In this document: one piece after another, positions 1 to 9,381 of the stretch
Layout: every line of letters begins with the position of its first letter
Position numbering within the stretch: the stretch's first letter is position 1
From: DATBFG01 sp036558645
GTDB lineage: Bacteria > Acidobacteriota > Terriglobia > Terriglobales > Acidobacteriaceae
NCBI GenBank assembly: GCA_036558645.1
Contig: DATBFG010000035.1
Location: forward strand, 82,486 to 146,485
Direction: 5' to 3'
Length of the DNA stretch: 64,000 nucleotides
Program-made: the position numbers and the translations under genes
Notes under the pieces: model-generated
What the model was told of the DNA's origin: nothing
Databases searched by the model: none
What the model saw: only the letters and a program-made list of their open reading frames with translations

Positions 1-2
1 AG

Positions 3-65
3 CCCATGATGCCAGGCGACGCCTGCACCGGCATCACGACTGTCACTCTAAACGTGAGCAACTAG
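3..65 (+). CDS. C-terminal end of an unknown protein (partial)
   Basis: An open frame runs from the left window edge to a TAG stop at 63-65. Its last residues read PMMPGDACTGITTVTLNVSN. The Thr/Val-rich ending looks like the last beta strand of a secreted or surface protein, but 20 residues cannot identify a family. It would converge with the penicillin-binding protein gene and share the hairpin at 125-150 as terminator. It could equally be chance open sequence. Confidence 0.3.
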   Translation, partial: PMMPGDACTGITTVTLNVSN

Positions 66-124
66 TTTTCGGTTCTAACCTTGCTGTGCGGGTTCAGGCA
101 CATCGCGAAGAATCTGAGGAAAAC

Positions 125-150
125 AAAAGGCCTCTTGCGGGAGGCCTTTT
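125..150. terminator. bidirectional intrinsic terminator
   Basis: A perfect inverted repeat AAAAGGCCTC / GAGGCCTTTT surrounds a 6-nt loop. Because the arms begin with A4 and end with T4, it reads as a GC-rich hairpin followed by U-rich sequence on both strands. It lies 16 bp after the stop codon of the minus-strand gene at 166-1416 and 60 bp after the plus-strand stop at 65. Confidence 0.8.
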
Positions 151-165
151 AAGAAATCTGAGTCC

Positions 166-1416
166 TTACTCGGAAACAGCTTTCACAGTTGCGGTGTCAG
201 CAGGTAATGGTTTCACCGCGAAGAACTCATGATCGTAGAGATTGCGATACATACGCCCTGCGATCTCTGCAGCTTTCGGACCGAACGTTGGCCGTCCACC
301 CTGGAGGAATACAACTGTGACGATGCGTCCAATTTCGGTATTTGCGTACGAAGCAAACCAACCGTAGCGCGTTCCTGCACGTGAGCAGGTGCCGGTCTTG
401 CCGAGAATTTCCTCTTCGTTGAAATTCAGTTTGACGCTCCGCGCTGTGCCGTATGTAACCGCGCCCGCCATGCCGTCGGAAAGGTCGGGAATCAGCGAGC
501 CAATTTCAAGATGACGCTTCACGCGCGGCGTGAACGCGGTAACTTCTTCCGGAGACACTGGATGCTGCAAATAGTAGAGCGTACCGCCATTGGCAATCGC
601 TGAAACCATGGCGCCCAACTGCAGCGGCGTCATGGAGACTCCTTCGCCAAAGGAGCACATCCTGCCTACGCCGCCCAGCTTGGTGGGGATCGCCGCATCC
701 GGGTAGATTCCCAGATGCTCACCGTTGAGATGATAGCCGGCAAGTTCACCGAGTCCGAACTGATGCGCGTAGTAGCTTACCTTTTCAAATCCCAACTGCC
801 GGCCCAAAGCTTCGAAGTAGGCGTTGTTGGAATGCGCTAACGCGCGGGTGAGATTCATGCGGCTGCGACCGCCCAAGCTTACTTCCGTTTCCTTAGTGAT
901 GAGGTTCTCACTCAAAGCTGCTAGCGCAACCGAGAGCTTGATGGTCGAGCATGGCTGAGCTCCGCTCGAAAGCGCCAGCTTTTGATTCACCATCGCAAGA
1001 ATGCGTCCGCTGGTCGGCTCGATCGCAAGGACAGTTCCATTCATGTTGCCCAGCGCATCGATCGCAGCCTGACGAACGATAGGATCTTCGCCAGTTGTGA
1101 TGTCACCTTCCGTGGCATCTTCCATATAAGAGCTTGTAAGGAAGCGCTCCCGGTATCGACGCCGTGTGTGCACGCTCGTTCGCACAAGGCGAGCCTTACT
1201 TTTACGACTCTTCGCCATGCGCGTCATTCGCTTCTTCGCGCGAGGCGTTTCACTCACTTTGCGAGTCTTGGTTTTGCTAGTAAGAGTGCGGGGGTTGATG
1301 TTAGCCGCGATGGCGCTGCCTGCTAGCAGCAGAGCGAAGATGAATGCAACGACTAGACGAATGGCGCTAAACCACTTTTTCGAAGTCACTTCCCTGTACC
1401 CGTCCCCGGAACTCAT
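166..1416 (-). CDS. penicillin-binding protein, transpeptidase domain only
   Basis: This is a peptidoglycan D,D-transpeptidase-like protein of 416 residues. An N-terminal membrane anchor (about residues 16-38) is followed by a very Lys/Arg-rich linker (about 45-95) and then a penicillin-binding transpeptidase domain. All three active-site motifs are present: STIK at 157-160 (nucleophilic Ser), SNN at 196-198, and KTGT near residue 345. It is shorter than ordinary class B PBPs and has no recognisable dimerisation domain, so it could be a specialised or BlaR-like family member. It is transcribed alone and followed by a strong terminator. The transpeptidase assignment is firm; its specific role in elongation, division or sporulation-like processes is not known. 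Confidence 0.88.
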   Translation of the reverse strand: MSSGDGYREVTSKKWFSAIRLVVAFIFALLLAGSAIAANINPRTLTSKTKTRKVSETPRAKKRMTRMAKSRKSKARLVRTSVHTRRRYRERFLTSSYMEDATEGDITTGEDPIVRQAAIDALGNMNGTVLAIEPTSGRILAMVNQKLALSSGAQPCSTIKLSVALAALSENLITKETEVSLGGRSRMNLTRALAHSNNAYFEALGRQLGFEKVSYYAHQFGLGELAGYHLNGEHLGIYPDAAIPTKLGGVGRMCSFGEGVSMTPLQLGAMVSAIANGGTLYYLQHPVSPEEVTAFTPRVKRHLEIGSLIPDLSDGMAGAVTYGTARSVKLNFNEEEILGKTGTCSRAGTRYGWFASYANTEIGRIVTVVFLQGGRPTFGPKAAEIAGRMYRNLYDHEFFAVKPLPADTATVKAVSE

Positions 1417-1945
1417 GCCTAAGTAGATGCACGACGGCTGCCAGTGCCCGTGGCAACTGGCTTTGCGTGAGCAACTCTGCTGATATTAAGAGACTTACTG
1501 ACCAGAGCGCAATTGAAAACACGCGGCGGCTCGAATCTGTCACTTTCAATGTAAATTCATGAAACAAAGGTGGATAAGGAAGAAATAGACGATGGCTTGT
1601 GCTCTTTCGTAACCAATATTCGATTACTCCTCCGATACTCCCCTTTGTGGAAACTGTTTTCCCACTCCACTCCCCTGACTCTCGGAGGCCTCACAACAGG
1701 TAAATACGAAATGAAAACCGATAAGCCGCGCAGCCGGATTAGTCCCAGTTCGCTGTTGACTCGGCACGGGAATTAAACCAGACTTGCTGCCCGTATCGGT
1801 CCCTGCAAAACCCAGCTGTTCGGAGAGTCCAGTGGCAATCAGACCGAAAGCGGCTCTCGCCAGGCTTTCGTCATGCAGAAGCGACGATTGGGGAGGTCCC
1901 TCAGATTGTGACGAGCTCCGGCGACGCCGAGGAAAAGGAGCGGTT
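1417..1945. other. long divergent intergenic region with a folded leader candidate
   Basis: 529 bp separate the PBP gene from the beta-helix gene. I see no convincing gene. Short frames here lack ribosome sites and recognisable sequence. At 1845-1870 there is a hairpin with stem CGAAAGC/GCTTTCG whose loop contains CTCTC, complementary to GAGAG at 1823-1827; the outer pair CTGCA (1803-1807) / TGCAG (1874-1878) could close the element. This could be a structured 5' leader of the downstream gene, but matches this short can occur by chance. Confidence 0.3.
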
Positions 1946-2902
1946 ATGAAATTGACCGTTTACGTCCGACGCTCAATCTGCATTTGCTTCGCGTTGCTTT
2001 CTTCTCTGCACGTGCTTGCCAAAGCTGTGAACGTGCAATGCGGCGGCACCCAACACCCCAACTCAATTAGTGAGGCGCTGGGCCTGCTCAATCCCAATGT
2101 CCCGAATACGCTAACCGTTTCCGGTACATGCAACGAAAACGTTGTCATTAACAAATTCAATCGCCTCACCCTGGTTGGAAAGTCCGGCTCCAGAGTTGTC
2201 GATGCCTCAGGCAAAGTCTCTCAAACGATATTGGTCATTGATTCGACTGACGTCGTCTTTCAAAACATGAATATCGATGGAGGGTCAGCGGGCATCCAGT
2301 GCGACAGCTTCAGCGTTTGTCGATTCAGCGGTGACACAGTACGCAACAGTGATGCCGGCATTCAGATCACGCAGTCGCGAGCCGAGTTGGATACAACCAG
2401 CATTCGACACACGCAGAATGGATTGACCTCGCTTGACGCCAGCAGTGTTCGCATAGATTTTGGGATCGACATCGAGAACAACCTGTTTGGAATCGATGTA
2501 GTAAGCGGATCTACCCTGGAATCTTATGGCGCGACGGTTAGCAACAATCAATTTGCGGGCTTATATGTTTCAAGCCTGGGTAACCTGCTGCTTTCATCGA
2601 CCAGCATAACCGGAAATGGCAACGGTATTGAGGTTGACAGCCATTCCAATATCAACCTGCTGTCCGGGAACACCATCACGGGGAATCAGGAATACGGGAT
2701 TTACTTGTTTGACCTGAGTTTCGCCCGGTTCGATCCTGGAAATAACGTCACTGGGAACAATACTGGCGGCACGGGTGCACTCGACATCGCGTGCTTTGAG
2801 CAATTCACAGCTACGCGCGGTGCCGGGACGAATACCGGAGGAGGAACGACGAATTGCGCGGAATCCGGAGGAAAACCGGCCCCCAAGCCCACGAAAAATT
2901 GA
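1946..2902 (+). CDS. secreted right-handed parallel beta-helix protein
   Basis: The 318-residue product starts at ATG 1946, chosen because AGGAAAAGGAG lies just upstream and the product then begins with a signal peptide (MKLTVYVRR followed by a hydrophobic stretch to about residue 25). The frame is open further upstream to 1784, but that part has no protein character. The body has regularly spaced NSDAGIQI, ENNLFGIDV, NNQFAGLYV, NGNGIEV and NQEYGIYLF turns, characteristic of the NosD/pectate-lyase-like beta-helix fold. Paired Cys residues suggest disulphides. Enzymatic activity cannot be inferred; such proteins often bind or cleave polysaccharides. Confidence 0.75.
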   Translation: MKLTVYVRRSICICFALLSSLHVLAKAVNVQCGGTQHPNSISEALGLLNPNVPNTLTVSGTCNENVVINKFNRLTLVGKSGSRVVDASGKVSQTILVIDSTDVVFQNMNIDGGSAGIQCDSFSVCRFSGDTVRNSDAGIQITQSRAELDTTSIRHTQNGLTSLDASSVRIDFGIDIENNLFGIDVVSGSTLESYGATVSNNQFAGLYVSSLGNLLLSSTSITGNGNGIEVDSHSNINLLSGNTITGNQEYGIYLFDLSFARFDPGNNVTGNNTGGTGALDIACFEQFTATRGAGTNTGGGTTNCAESGGKPAPKPTKN

Positions 2903-2985
2903 AAAACAGTCCTCACGCAATTTGATTTTGATAACTGGAGGGTGGCGACTCTATTGAGCTGGCGTTGAGGTCACAGATGGTTGAT

Positions 2986-4149
2986 TCATTTTCCGATTTC
3001 CACCAGACGGCAGATGAATCCCCACCCTCCACCCAATTCACTCAGTGCCAGCATCAGTTCGTTATGGCCCTTTTTCAACGGAAGATACACAGCATCGTTT
3101 TCCGGGTTCACAATTCCAAGGAATCCTGGATCTCGAAAATTTTGCGCACTTCGGCCTCGGTAAAGGATCTGATCGTTCAGAAACACGCTCACGTCATCGC
3201 TGTAGCCGATATATAGCTTCTTTACCTGATCGCGGTCGGAATCGATCGTGGTCCGCGCATACAGAACTTTCATGCCTGGCTGAGGTTCGAGGCGTTTCGA
3301 AAAATCGGTCGCAAATGAAACCTTTGGATGGGGCGCTTCACGATAACGATATAGAACGACGAATCCGGGTGGCTCGGCCTCAACATCCTGCCAAGCAATC
3401 GCATTGCTCTCGGAGCGTGTGAGGGGTCTCTCCAGATCTCGTTGTAGTGCGTCATAGGAAGGCGACACACTCCACTTGGTCAGCGTGCTCGGCGGCATTG
3501 CGGGTTGATGCCTTTCCCAAGGTGCATCGGGTGTTGTTCGTATCGAAAAATCCGAGAAGTACGTCGCGCCAGTCAATACGTAAAGTGCTACTTGTCCCTT
3601 CTGCACCCCGCTCTTCAAATCATCCATGATAAGAGCGGGCTTCTCCATATCTTTCACATATAACTTTGCCTGAGCACCCACTACTTCCAGGCGCAGGTGA
3701 AACCACGCATCTCGGGGAATATCGACCGCACCCGTAAATCCCGGCCCGTTGTATATCTGCCAATTCAGTCCAGTGTGAAGAACAGGCGTGTACTGCATAG
3801 CGTCGGGAAGACCAGACTTGTGCTGACGGAGATAAACCCACTCCGAGGTGGCGCCATCGTCCGCAATACGAAATTGAATGCCGAAGAAGCCGCGAATCGC
3901 GGGCGTCGCGACGTCGACGTCGATCACGGCGTCCCGCATTTCAAAATCGTTCAGGATCGCCGCCCCGCCATCCAGAAGCAGACACTTGCGTCCCTGGTAC
4001 TCTGTTGCCTTAGCCTGCCCTTCCAGGCCCCAGCGCTGAGAGTCTGCAGGCACGGAAGTGCTCTCCTGTGTCTGCGGATACGCGGGCAACGATAAGGTGA
4101 GAAATAGGGCCCACAAAACGATTCGTTGAGCCATAGTTGACTTTGACAT
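2986..4149 (-). CDS. secreted concanavalin-like (LamG/DUF1080-type) protein
   Basis: This is a 387-residue exported protein. The signal peptide ends near residue 25 (LSLPAYPQ). Residues about 40-215 resemble the concanavalin A-like jelly-roll seen in DUF1080 and LamG domains: FGIQFRIADDG, WVYLRQHKSG, WQIYNGPG and WFHLRLEVVG strands. The C-terminal third has a second beta-rich region with IGYSDDVSVFLNDQILYRG and ends in a segment resembling sugar-binding galactose-like domains. The start could also be Met-6 at 4134. It converges with the beta-helix gene. A carbohydrate-binding or hydrolytic role is inferred from fold only. Confidence 0.6.
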   Translation of the reverse strand: MSKSTMAQRIVLWALFLTLSLPAYPQTQESTSVPADSQRWGLEGQAKATEYQGRKCLLLDGGAAILNDFEMRDAVIDVDVATPAIRGFFGIQFRIADDGATSEWVYLRQHKSGLPDAMQYTPVLHTGLNWQIYNGPGFTGAVDIPRDAWFHLRLEVVGAQAKLYVKDMEKPALIMDDLKSGVQKGQVALYVLTGATYFSDFSIRTTPDAPWERHQPAMPPSTLTKWSVSPSYDALQRDLERPLTRSESNAIAWQDVEAEPPGFVVLYRYREAPHPKVSFATDFSKRLEPQPGMKVLYARTTIDSDRDQVKKLYIGYSDDVSVFLNDQILYRGRSAQNFRDPGFLGIVNPENDAVYLPLKKGHNELMLALSELGGGWGFICRLVEIGK

Positions 4150-4294
4150 CTGTGAACAGTGATCTTGCGCTGCGATCTAAAGGTTCAGGTCGGCTGGCGA
4201 GCATTAGACGTGTGCTTCGACATTCTGTAATCGAAAAATAGATTGGCCGAGCTTTCATTTCACTGAGCGAGCAGCTTCCCCAATGTAAAAAATA

Positions 4295-4316
4295 AGGCTG
4301 GCCTTGCGGCCAGCCT
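4295..4316 (-). terminator. intrinsic terminator of the TonB-dependent receptor gene
   Basis: A perfect 9-bp stem AGGCTGGCC/GGCCAGCCT encloses a TTGC loop. On the minus strand it is followed by TATTTTTTAC. It lies 24 bp beyond the receptor stop codon. Confidence 0.82.
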
Positions 4317-4339
4317 GTTGGTTTGCAATTCAACTTCGT

Positions 4340-7300
4340 TTAGAAGTCGAAGCGCAGAGCGAGTTGTGTAGCGCGGTGACCGCCATCGGCTCCGGCCGTG
4401 CTCCAGGTCGTGCGGGATGCACTAAAATCGGCCGCGCGGATATTCCCGCTACCCCCAGCTCCAGGTGTCGGATTCAGGAAGTTGGGGTGATTGAACAGGT
4501 TGAAGAAGTTCGCCTGGAACGTCAAACCTGCTCTCTCCGTGATCTTGAACCGCTTGGTCACGTTGAAGTCCACCAACTTGCCGTCGGGTCCGACGACGCT
4601 GTTGCGGCCAATGGGCGCATTACACCACAGGCCCTGGTTGACCGACGCTGGGCAAACATAAGGTACCCACTTGGTGGGATCAAGCGTTCCCAAGGGGGCT
4701 TCCGTGTCTACCCGGGTGCTGTCGATGCTGCCGGTCGGCACGACGCGGTCAGAACGAACTCCGTCCTTATTCGCATCGTAGTTGCCGGCGTTGCTGAACG
4801 GTGTCCATGGGTGGCCGCTCTGCAGGCTGACGATGGCATTGGTGCCCCATCCGCCCAACCAGCGGTTCGTCTTCATGAACGGCAGGTCATAGCTCACCGT
4901 GATCACTCCCCGATGGCGGGTGTCAAAATCAGCCGGCCCGTAATCATAAGAGTGGTCCATGTTGTCCGTGGGACGTCCTTGTCCGGATGCCGTCGCTCCG
5001 TTGTTGAACAGATCGCTGACATTGTCCAGAGACTTTGCGTAGGTGTAGTTGCCGCTGAGACTCAGTCCGTAAGCGTAGTTCTTCCGGACGCTCAACTGCA
5101 ACGCGTGGTAGTTGGAAGCGTAGCCGTTGCTACGGAAGTTATCCGCGCCAATGATGGGATTGATGCGATTGGCCGGCAGGCCACTCGTTCCGAATCCGGC
5201 GTTAAAGCAAGGCCCGGTCGTATAAGGTGGAGCAGCACAAGCCGTGCGTCCATCGAACGTGTTGATGTCGCTCAACCCTGTCAGCTTACGACCGAGAGTT
5301 CCGACGTACTCCGGTTCGAACACCCAACCTTTGGCAAATTCGTACTGGAAGCCAACGTGGAATTGCTCGTAGTACGGAGTGACGATGTTCTGATCCATGT
5401 GCCGCGGATTCGCAATTGGCACCGAACCAGGCGCGTTGTACAAAGCACGCGTCGTAAACGGGTAACTGAACAGCCCCGGGCTGGAAACTGCGCCCACGGG
5501 AACTCCATTCCTCGCCGAACCAATCTGGTTATCGGAGAAGTAAGGCGGATTGAAGCGGATGTTTTCGTACGTGTTGTTGTAAATGCGGTCATACATGATG
5601 CCCGCACCGGCTCGGAGCACAAGCTTCTGATTGCCAAAGATGTCCCAGGCAAAGCCAGCACGTGGGCTGAAGTTGTTGGTGTCTTTGCCCCAGATTTCGT
5701 GATCTCGAGTCTGAATGGTGGCGGTTGAAACTGAGGCATAGAACGGATTGCCGGCCGGGAAGAACGGATTCCCAGAAGCTGTGGGTGCTGGCGTAACGTT
5801 CGAGCCAAAGTAAACGTTCGAGTCAATTCCAGGTATGAAGTTGTGCGGAGGACCGAAATACTCCCACCGCAGTCCGAGGTTCACTGTCAACCGGTTGGAA
5901 ACGCGGAAGTCATCTTGCCCGAATCCGGCAAACTCGTTCGCGCGATATCCACGGTACACATCAGGTGCCTGGCTATTGGTCGGGTTCACCGATGCGGAAA
6001 CGTAATAAGCGCCGCCATAGTAGTGACCGCCAGTGAGAAGGGTTTCTGCCTCATCGCTGAAGGCCAGATCGGTCACAACATCCTCGATTCCCCATGGCAG
6101 TGCGAATTGGAAGTTGTCGAGGAAGAAGCTCGACCCGTTGCGCGTACGGCGATACTCGCCACCGAACTTAAAGCTGTGCTTGCCCTTGACCACCGACATC
6201 GTGTCCAGATACTGAAATTGGTTATCGGTAAAGAACTGCGGAGAACCGATGCTCATGCCCAGATCTTCGCCGAGACCATCAAGCGTGTAGTATCCCGGTG
6301 TTCCGAAAGCGCCCTGTGGGGCCGGGAAGTCCAGTCTGTGCCGCAGGTAGCTGATCTTGAAGGTATTCAGTACCGTCGGCGTGAAGGTGTGATTCCAGGT
6401 GATGCCGAGGTTCTGACCGCGGCCATCCTGGATGTATTGCGGTCCGACCAGGTTGTTGCCACCGAGGAACTGATCCGTGTAGGTGGCATCCTGGAACAGG
6501 TAAACGCCGGAGAGCGTGTCCCTGTCGCTGAAGCGATGATCGATCTTCACACTGAAGCGAGCTTCATCCTGCGAAGTCGGATCGGTCAACGTCAGGGTGT
6601 CATACACCGGAACGGGATAAACAAGTGGGCCTCCCGTGGAAGTTACACCGGGAGCAATCAAACCTGGCCACAAGCTGCGTGCGTAGCAAGGGCTGTTGAC
6701 ATTCGCATTAAATGTAGCCGGACAGGTGCTCGTATCGTTTACCAGCGGGAAATGCATGGCCGGATTCGATATGAGCTGATTGAAGATTGGACCCGTCGTG
6801 TTGGAGAGCGCAAATGCGCCCGGGCAAGGCGATCCCGTGAACTGCATACAGATACCGTTCGGGTCGCTTTCTGCCCAGTTTTGCAGTCCGCCGCTCTGGG
6901 CGAAGTTCACAAACTGCTGTGTGGTTGCTGTGATGGTCGTCGGATAAGACTGGCGCACGCGATGCAACTCGCCCGTGCCGTAGAAGAATGTCTTGTCCTT
7001 GATGATCGGTCCACCAAATGATCCACCGAACTGATTGCGTACCAGGTGATCCTGGATGCCGGCATTGTTGGAGAACCAGTCGTTGGCCGTAAGAGCCTGA
7101 ATACGGTTGTATTCGAAAGCCGAACCATGGAACTGGTTCGTCCCGCTCTTGAGCACCGTATCAGTAATAAAGCCGCCGCCCTTGCCATACTCGGCAGAGT
7201 AGCTGTTGGTGATGACTCGATATTCCTGGATGGCATCGGGCGAGATCGAGGTCGCAGCGCCACCTTTATCGTAGAAGGAGATCTGGCCGCGTCCTGCCTG

Positions 7301-7912
7301 GCCCTGTTCGTTGTTGTCCGTGCCGTCGACAAGGTAACTGCCGGCTCCACCGCGTGTGCCATTTACTTCCGCGCCACGATTGTTGTTCGTACCATCCTGC
7401 GGCACGGCCCCCGGAACCAGTTCAATGAAAGAATTCTGGTTGCGGATCTGCAACGGCATTTGCTGCCAGATTCTGCGATCTACCAGTTGCGACAGATCGG
7501 ACTCGGTAGTCTGGACGGTTTCGACGCCGGCTTCGACCGTGACCTGTTCACTGGTCTGACCGATTTCGAGTTTCACGTCCTGGGTTGCGGTTGAGCCGAC
7601 GCTGATCACGATGTTCGAGACTCTCGCGCTCTTGAAGCCTTTGGGAGCGACATCGAGAGTGTATGAACCCACGACTGGCAGAGCGGAGAAACGGTAGACT
7701 CCGGCCTGTGTCGTCGTTGTCGTTCGCTTTTCTCCCGTCTCGTTATTAATCAGCGTGACCTGTGCGTTTGGAATCACAGCGCCTGACGGATCCGCGACAA
7801 GACCCGTCAGTTCGCCGGTTCCTGCTTGTGCCCAAACCATGCCAGTGAACAACCCCAGCACGCCCAGTAGAAGCAGGAGCCGGGTCAAGGTGCGACGAAA
7901 TGCATGTTCCAT
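4340..7912 (-). CDS. TonB-dependent receptor with carboxypeptidase regulatory-like domain
   Basis: The product is a 1,190-residue outer-membrane transporter. The start at 7912 is preferred over upstream Met codons because AGGAGA lies 8 nt before it. A signal peptide (to about residue 30) is followed by a Cna/carboxypeptidase-regulatory beta-sandwich (TGLVADPSGAVIPNAQVTL, about 35-120), a TonB plug domain (about 130-260) and a long beta-barrel ending in an aromatic-rich strand (LALRFDF), the usual signal for Bam insertion. This giant architecture is strongly expanded in Acidobacteria and is thought to import oligosaccharides or other large ligands. It has its own terminator and no partner gene in the same direction, so the substrate is unknown. 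Confidence 0.9.
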   Translation of the reverse strand: MEHAFRRTLTRLLLLLGVLGLFTGMVWAQAGTGELTGLVADPSGAVIPNAQVTLINNETGEKRTTTTTQAGVYRFSALPVVGSYTLDVAPKGFKSARVSNIVISVGSTATQDVKLEIGQTSEQVTVEAGVETVQTTESDLSQLVDRRIWQQMPLQIRNQNSFIELVPGAVPQDGTNNNRGAEVNGTRGGAGSYLVDGTDNNEQGQAGRGQISFYDKGGAATSISPDAIQEYRVITNSYSAEYGKGGGFITDTVLKSGTNQFHGSAFEYNRIQALTANDWFSNNAGIQDHLVRNQFGGSFGGPIIKDKTFFYGTGELHRVRQSYPTTITATTQQFVNFAQSGGLQNWAESDPNGICMQFTGSPCPGAFALSNTTGPIFNQLISNPAMHFPLVNDTSTCPATFNANVNSPCYARSLWPGLIAPGVTSTGGPLVYPVPVYDTLTLTDPTSQDEARFSVKIDHRFSDRDTLSGVYLFQDATYTDQFLGGNNLVGPQYIQDGRGQNLGITWNHTFTPTVLNTFKISYLRHRLDFPAPQGAFGTPGYYTLDGLGEDLGMSIGSPQFFTDNQFQYLDTMSVVKGKHSFKFGGEYRRTRNGSSFFLDNFQFALPWGIEDVVTDLAFSDEAETLLTGGHYYGGAYYVSASVNPTNSQAPDVYRGYRANEFAGFGQDDFRVSNRLTVNLGLRWEYFGPPHNFIPGIDSNVYFGSNVTPAPTASGNPFFPAGNPFYASVSTATIQTRDHEIWGKDTNNFSPRAGFAWDIFGNQKLVLRAGAGIMYDRIYNNTYENIRFNPPYFSDNQIGSARNGVPVGAVSSPGLFSYPFTTRALYNAPGSVPIANPRHMDQNIVTPYYEQFHVGFQYEFAKGWVFEPEYVGTLGRKLTGLSDINTFDGRTACAAPPYTTGPCFNAGFGTSGLPANRINPIIGADNFRSNGYASNYHALQLSVRKNYAYGLSLSGNYTYAKSLDNVSDLFNNGATASGQGRPTDNMDHSYDYGPADFDTRHRGVITVSYDLPFMKTNRWLGGWGTNAIVSLQSGHPWTPFSNAGNYDANKDGVRSDRVVPTGSIDSTRVDTEAPLGTLDPTKWVPYVCPASVNQGLWCNAPIGRNSVVGPDGKLVDFNVTKRFKITERAGLTFQANFFNLFNHPNFLNPTPGAGGSGNIRAADFSASRTTWSTAGADGGHRATQLALRFDF

Positions 7913-8563
7913 TGACTGTCTCCTCATGAAATGCAAATGTCCAGAAGTCAAGAGTGTGAACGCTTCTAGTGGCGCGTCACCCGCACTTCCGTTTCACTGC
8001 AGCGAAGACACAACAAACACAGCCTTCACACAGACTGTCCTGTGGAGCGGCCACATAGTTGATTTTTCGCAGCGAAAACATTGCGATCATGAAAAGTGCA
8101 ACCTACATTCCAAAAATGAACACCATGCGCCAGCGCTCGCCCTTAACCACGGCTAACCAAAGCGGTTAACGCTCACAAACGGACTGAATTCTTGAGCTTC
8201 ACCGATTCGCTACCGCGTACCTGACAAAAAAATAATTGCGGTGAACATTTTGTAAGGCGGCATGACAAAGCCCGAGATTCGCGTCGAATATGAGTTGCCG
8301 TATAGGCATATCAGGTGGAATTACGGTTTTCTGTACGGGAGTGAAACACAAGACAGATTCACAAAGGTGACAGTGTTAAGCAGCCAAACACGACACATTG
8401 GAAAAATGTTCGGCATCGAACGCACGTTAGAACTGTTGGTACGCTTCAGTTCGATATCTGTGATTGCTAAATGTGAAAGTTTCAGCTCAAGGTAAGGACT
8501 GGATCAGCATTCACGAAGAGCATCGGACTGAACGCTTTCGAGCCAATATGGATTAACGTTGCG
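7913..8563. other. 650-bp intergenic region
   Basis: No supported gene. A 77-codon frame at 8262-8495 has no family resemblance and is not called. The region should hold the receptor promoter. The only structured element I see is the TTAACC/TAACC/GGTTAA cluster at 8143-8169. Confidence 0.5.
8143..8169. promoter_or_regulatory. operator-like inverted repeat upstream of the TonB receptor
   Basis: TTAACC (8143-8148), TAACC (8154-8158) and GGTTAA (8164-8169) form one inner inverted repeat TAACC-N5-GGTTA and one outer TTAACC-N15-GGTTAA. It lies about 230 bp upstream of the receptor start. Receptors of this class are often repressed by sugar-responsive regulators, so an operator role is plausible but unproven. 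Confidence 0.3.
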
Positions 8564-8686
8564 TTACTTGCGCGACTGCAAAGCCTTCATCTCGTCTCGC
8601 AGACGCGAATATTGACCGACAAGATAGATTGCGTAACCGATGTGGATTGCCCAGGTAGCGAAGTAAGCAGCGTAGAGGTATGTCAT
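8564..8686 (-). CDS. ccmD: CcmD, small haem exporter membrane protein
   Basis: This 40-residue protein begins MTYLYAAYFATWAIHIGYAI, has one transmembrane helix with a conserved-looking Tyr/Trp-rich start and a charged C-terminus (RLRDEMKALQSRK). This is the usual size and layout of CcmD, which holds haem-loaded CcmE at the CcmABC complex. Its ATG overlaps the TGA stop of ccmC (ATGA), implying translational coupling. It is the last gene of the ccm operon. Confidence 0.85.
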   Translation of the reverse strand: MTYLYAAYFATWAIHIGYAIYLVGQYSRLRDEMKALQSRK

Positions 8687-9375
8687 CGAGGACCTCGTGG
8701 CGTTTCCAACAATGCTTCGAGCGCCTGCGTGTCATCTACTTCGCGCTTTATCACTTCCAGGTGATAACGCGACCAGAACATCATTACCGCCAGGCAGGAG
8801 AACGCAGCCCAATTGATGAGGAGCACATGTAGCATGCGCGGATCGATCGATCCACCCCCGCCTATCACCGGCTGTGGATGCTGAGTGCGGAAGAACCAGA
8901 TCGAAAAGTAAACCAGAGGAACATCCAGTGCACCCAATATCGCTAGCACGGCTGCGATCTGCGGAGTCTGGCCGCTCGAAGAGAATCGCCGCAGCATCAG
9001 GTAGCTTACATAGATCAACCAGAGTACCAGCGTCAAAGTGAGCCGCAGGTCCCATGTCCACCAGATGCCCCATACCGGACGCGCCCAGATGGGGCCGGTC
9101 ACGAGGACTATTGTGCAGAAGACAACTCCAATTTCGGCCGCCACCAAGGCAACCACGTCGGCCTTCATGTTACGTCGGATCAGGTAAACGACTGAAGCAG
9201 CAAAGTTGATAAAGAAGAGGAGGAAGGCAGTCCATGCCGAGGGAACGTGATAATAGAAGATTCGCTGGACATCCCCCATCGTCTGCTCAGTTGGAGCCAC
9301 CTCCAGGGCAAGGTACAAAGCGTAGCTAAGAAGGACGCCCGTTAACAGCCCAAAGATCGGAAATAGCCTTTTCAT
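8683..9375 (-). CDS. ccmC: CcmC, haem-handling membrane protein
   Basis: This 230-residue protein has six predicted membrane segments and contains the tryptophan-rich WGIWWTWDLRLT haem-handling (WWD) motif near residue 105. A flanking His in FYYHVPSAW (about residue 45) and another in the HPQPVI loop could be axial haem ligands. CcmC transfers haem to CcmE in System I cytochrome c maturation. It lies 6 bp after ccmB and overlaps ccmD, so all five genes probably form one transcript. Confidence 0.92.
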   Translation of the reverse strand: MKRLFPIFGLLTGVLLSYALYLALEVAPTEQTMGDVQRIFYYHVPSAWTAFLLFFINFAASVVYLIRRNMKADVVALVAAEIGVVFCTIVLVTGPIWARPVWGIWWTWDLRLTLTLVLWLIYVSYLMLRRFSSSGQTPQIAAVLAILGALDVPLVYFSIWFFRTQHPQPVIGGGGSIDPRMLHVLLINWAAFSCLAVMMFWSRYHLEVIKREVDDTQALEALLETPRGPR

Positions 9376-9381
9376 GGCCGC

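Noticed and set aside
1784..1945. N-terminal extension of the beta-helix gene
   Set aside because: The upstream in-frame codons precede a good ribosome site and signal peptide at 1946, so they are leader sequence rather than protein.
1784..1945. c-di-GMP (GEMM) riboswitch before the beta-helix gene
   Set aside because: There is a GGCAA and a GAAA, but the conserved GACGCAAAGCC segment is missing.
4304..5728. 474-codon plus-strand open frame opposite the TonB receptor
   Set aside because: It mirrors the receptor reading frame, has no domain resemblance and no ribosome site. Long antisense frames are expected in GC-rich coding DNA; the receptor is certain.
5843..7021. 392-codon plus-strand open frame opposite the TonB receptor
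   Set aside because: Same reason: antisense shadow of the receptor, with no protein-like motifs.
8262..8495. 77-codon open frame in the gap before ccmD
   Set aside because: Only a weak AAGG before the ATG and no recognisable sequence. Could be real but there is no positive evidence.
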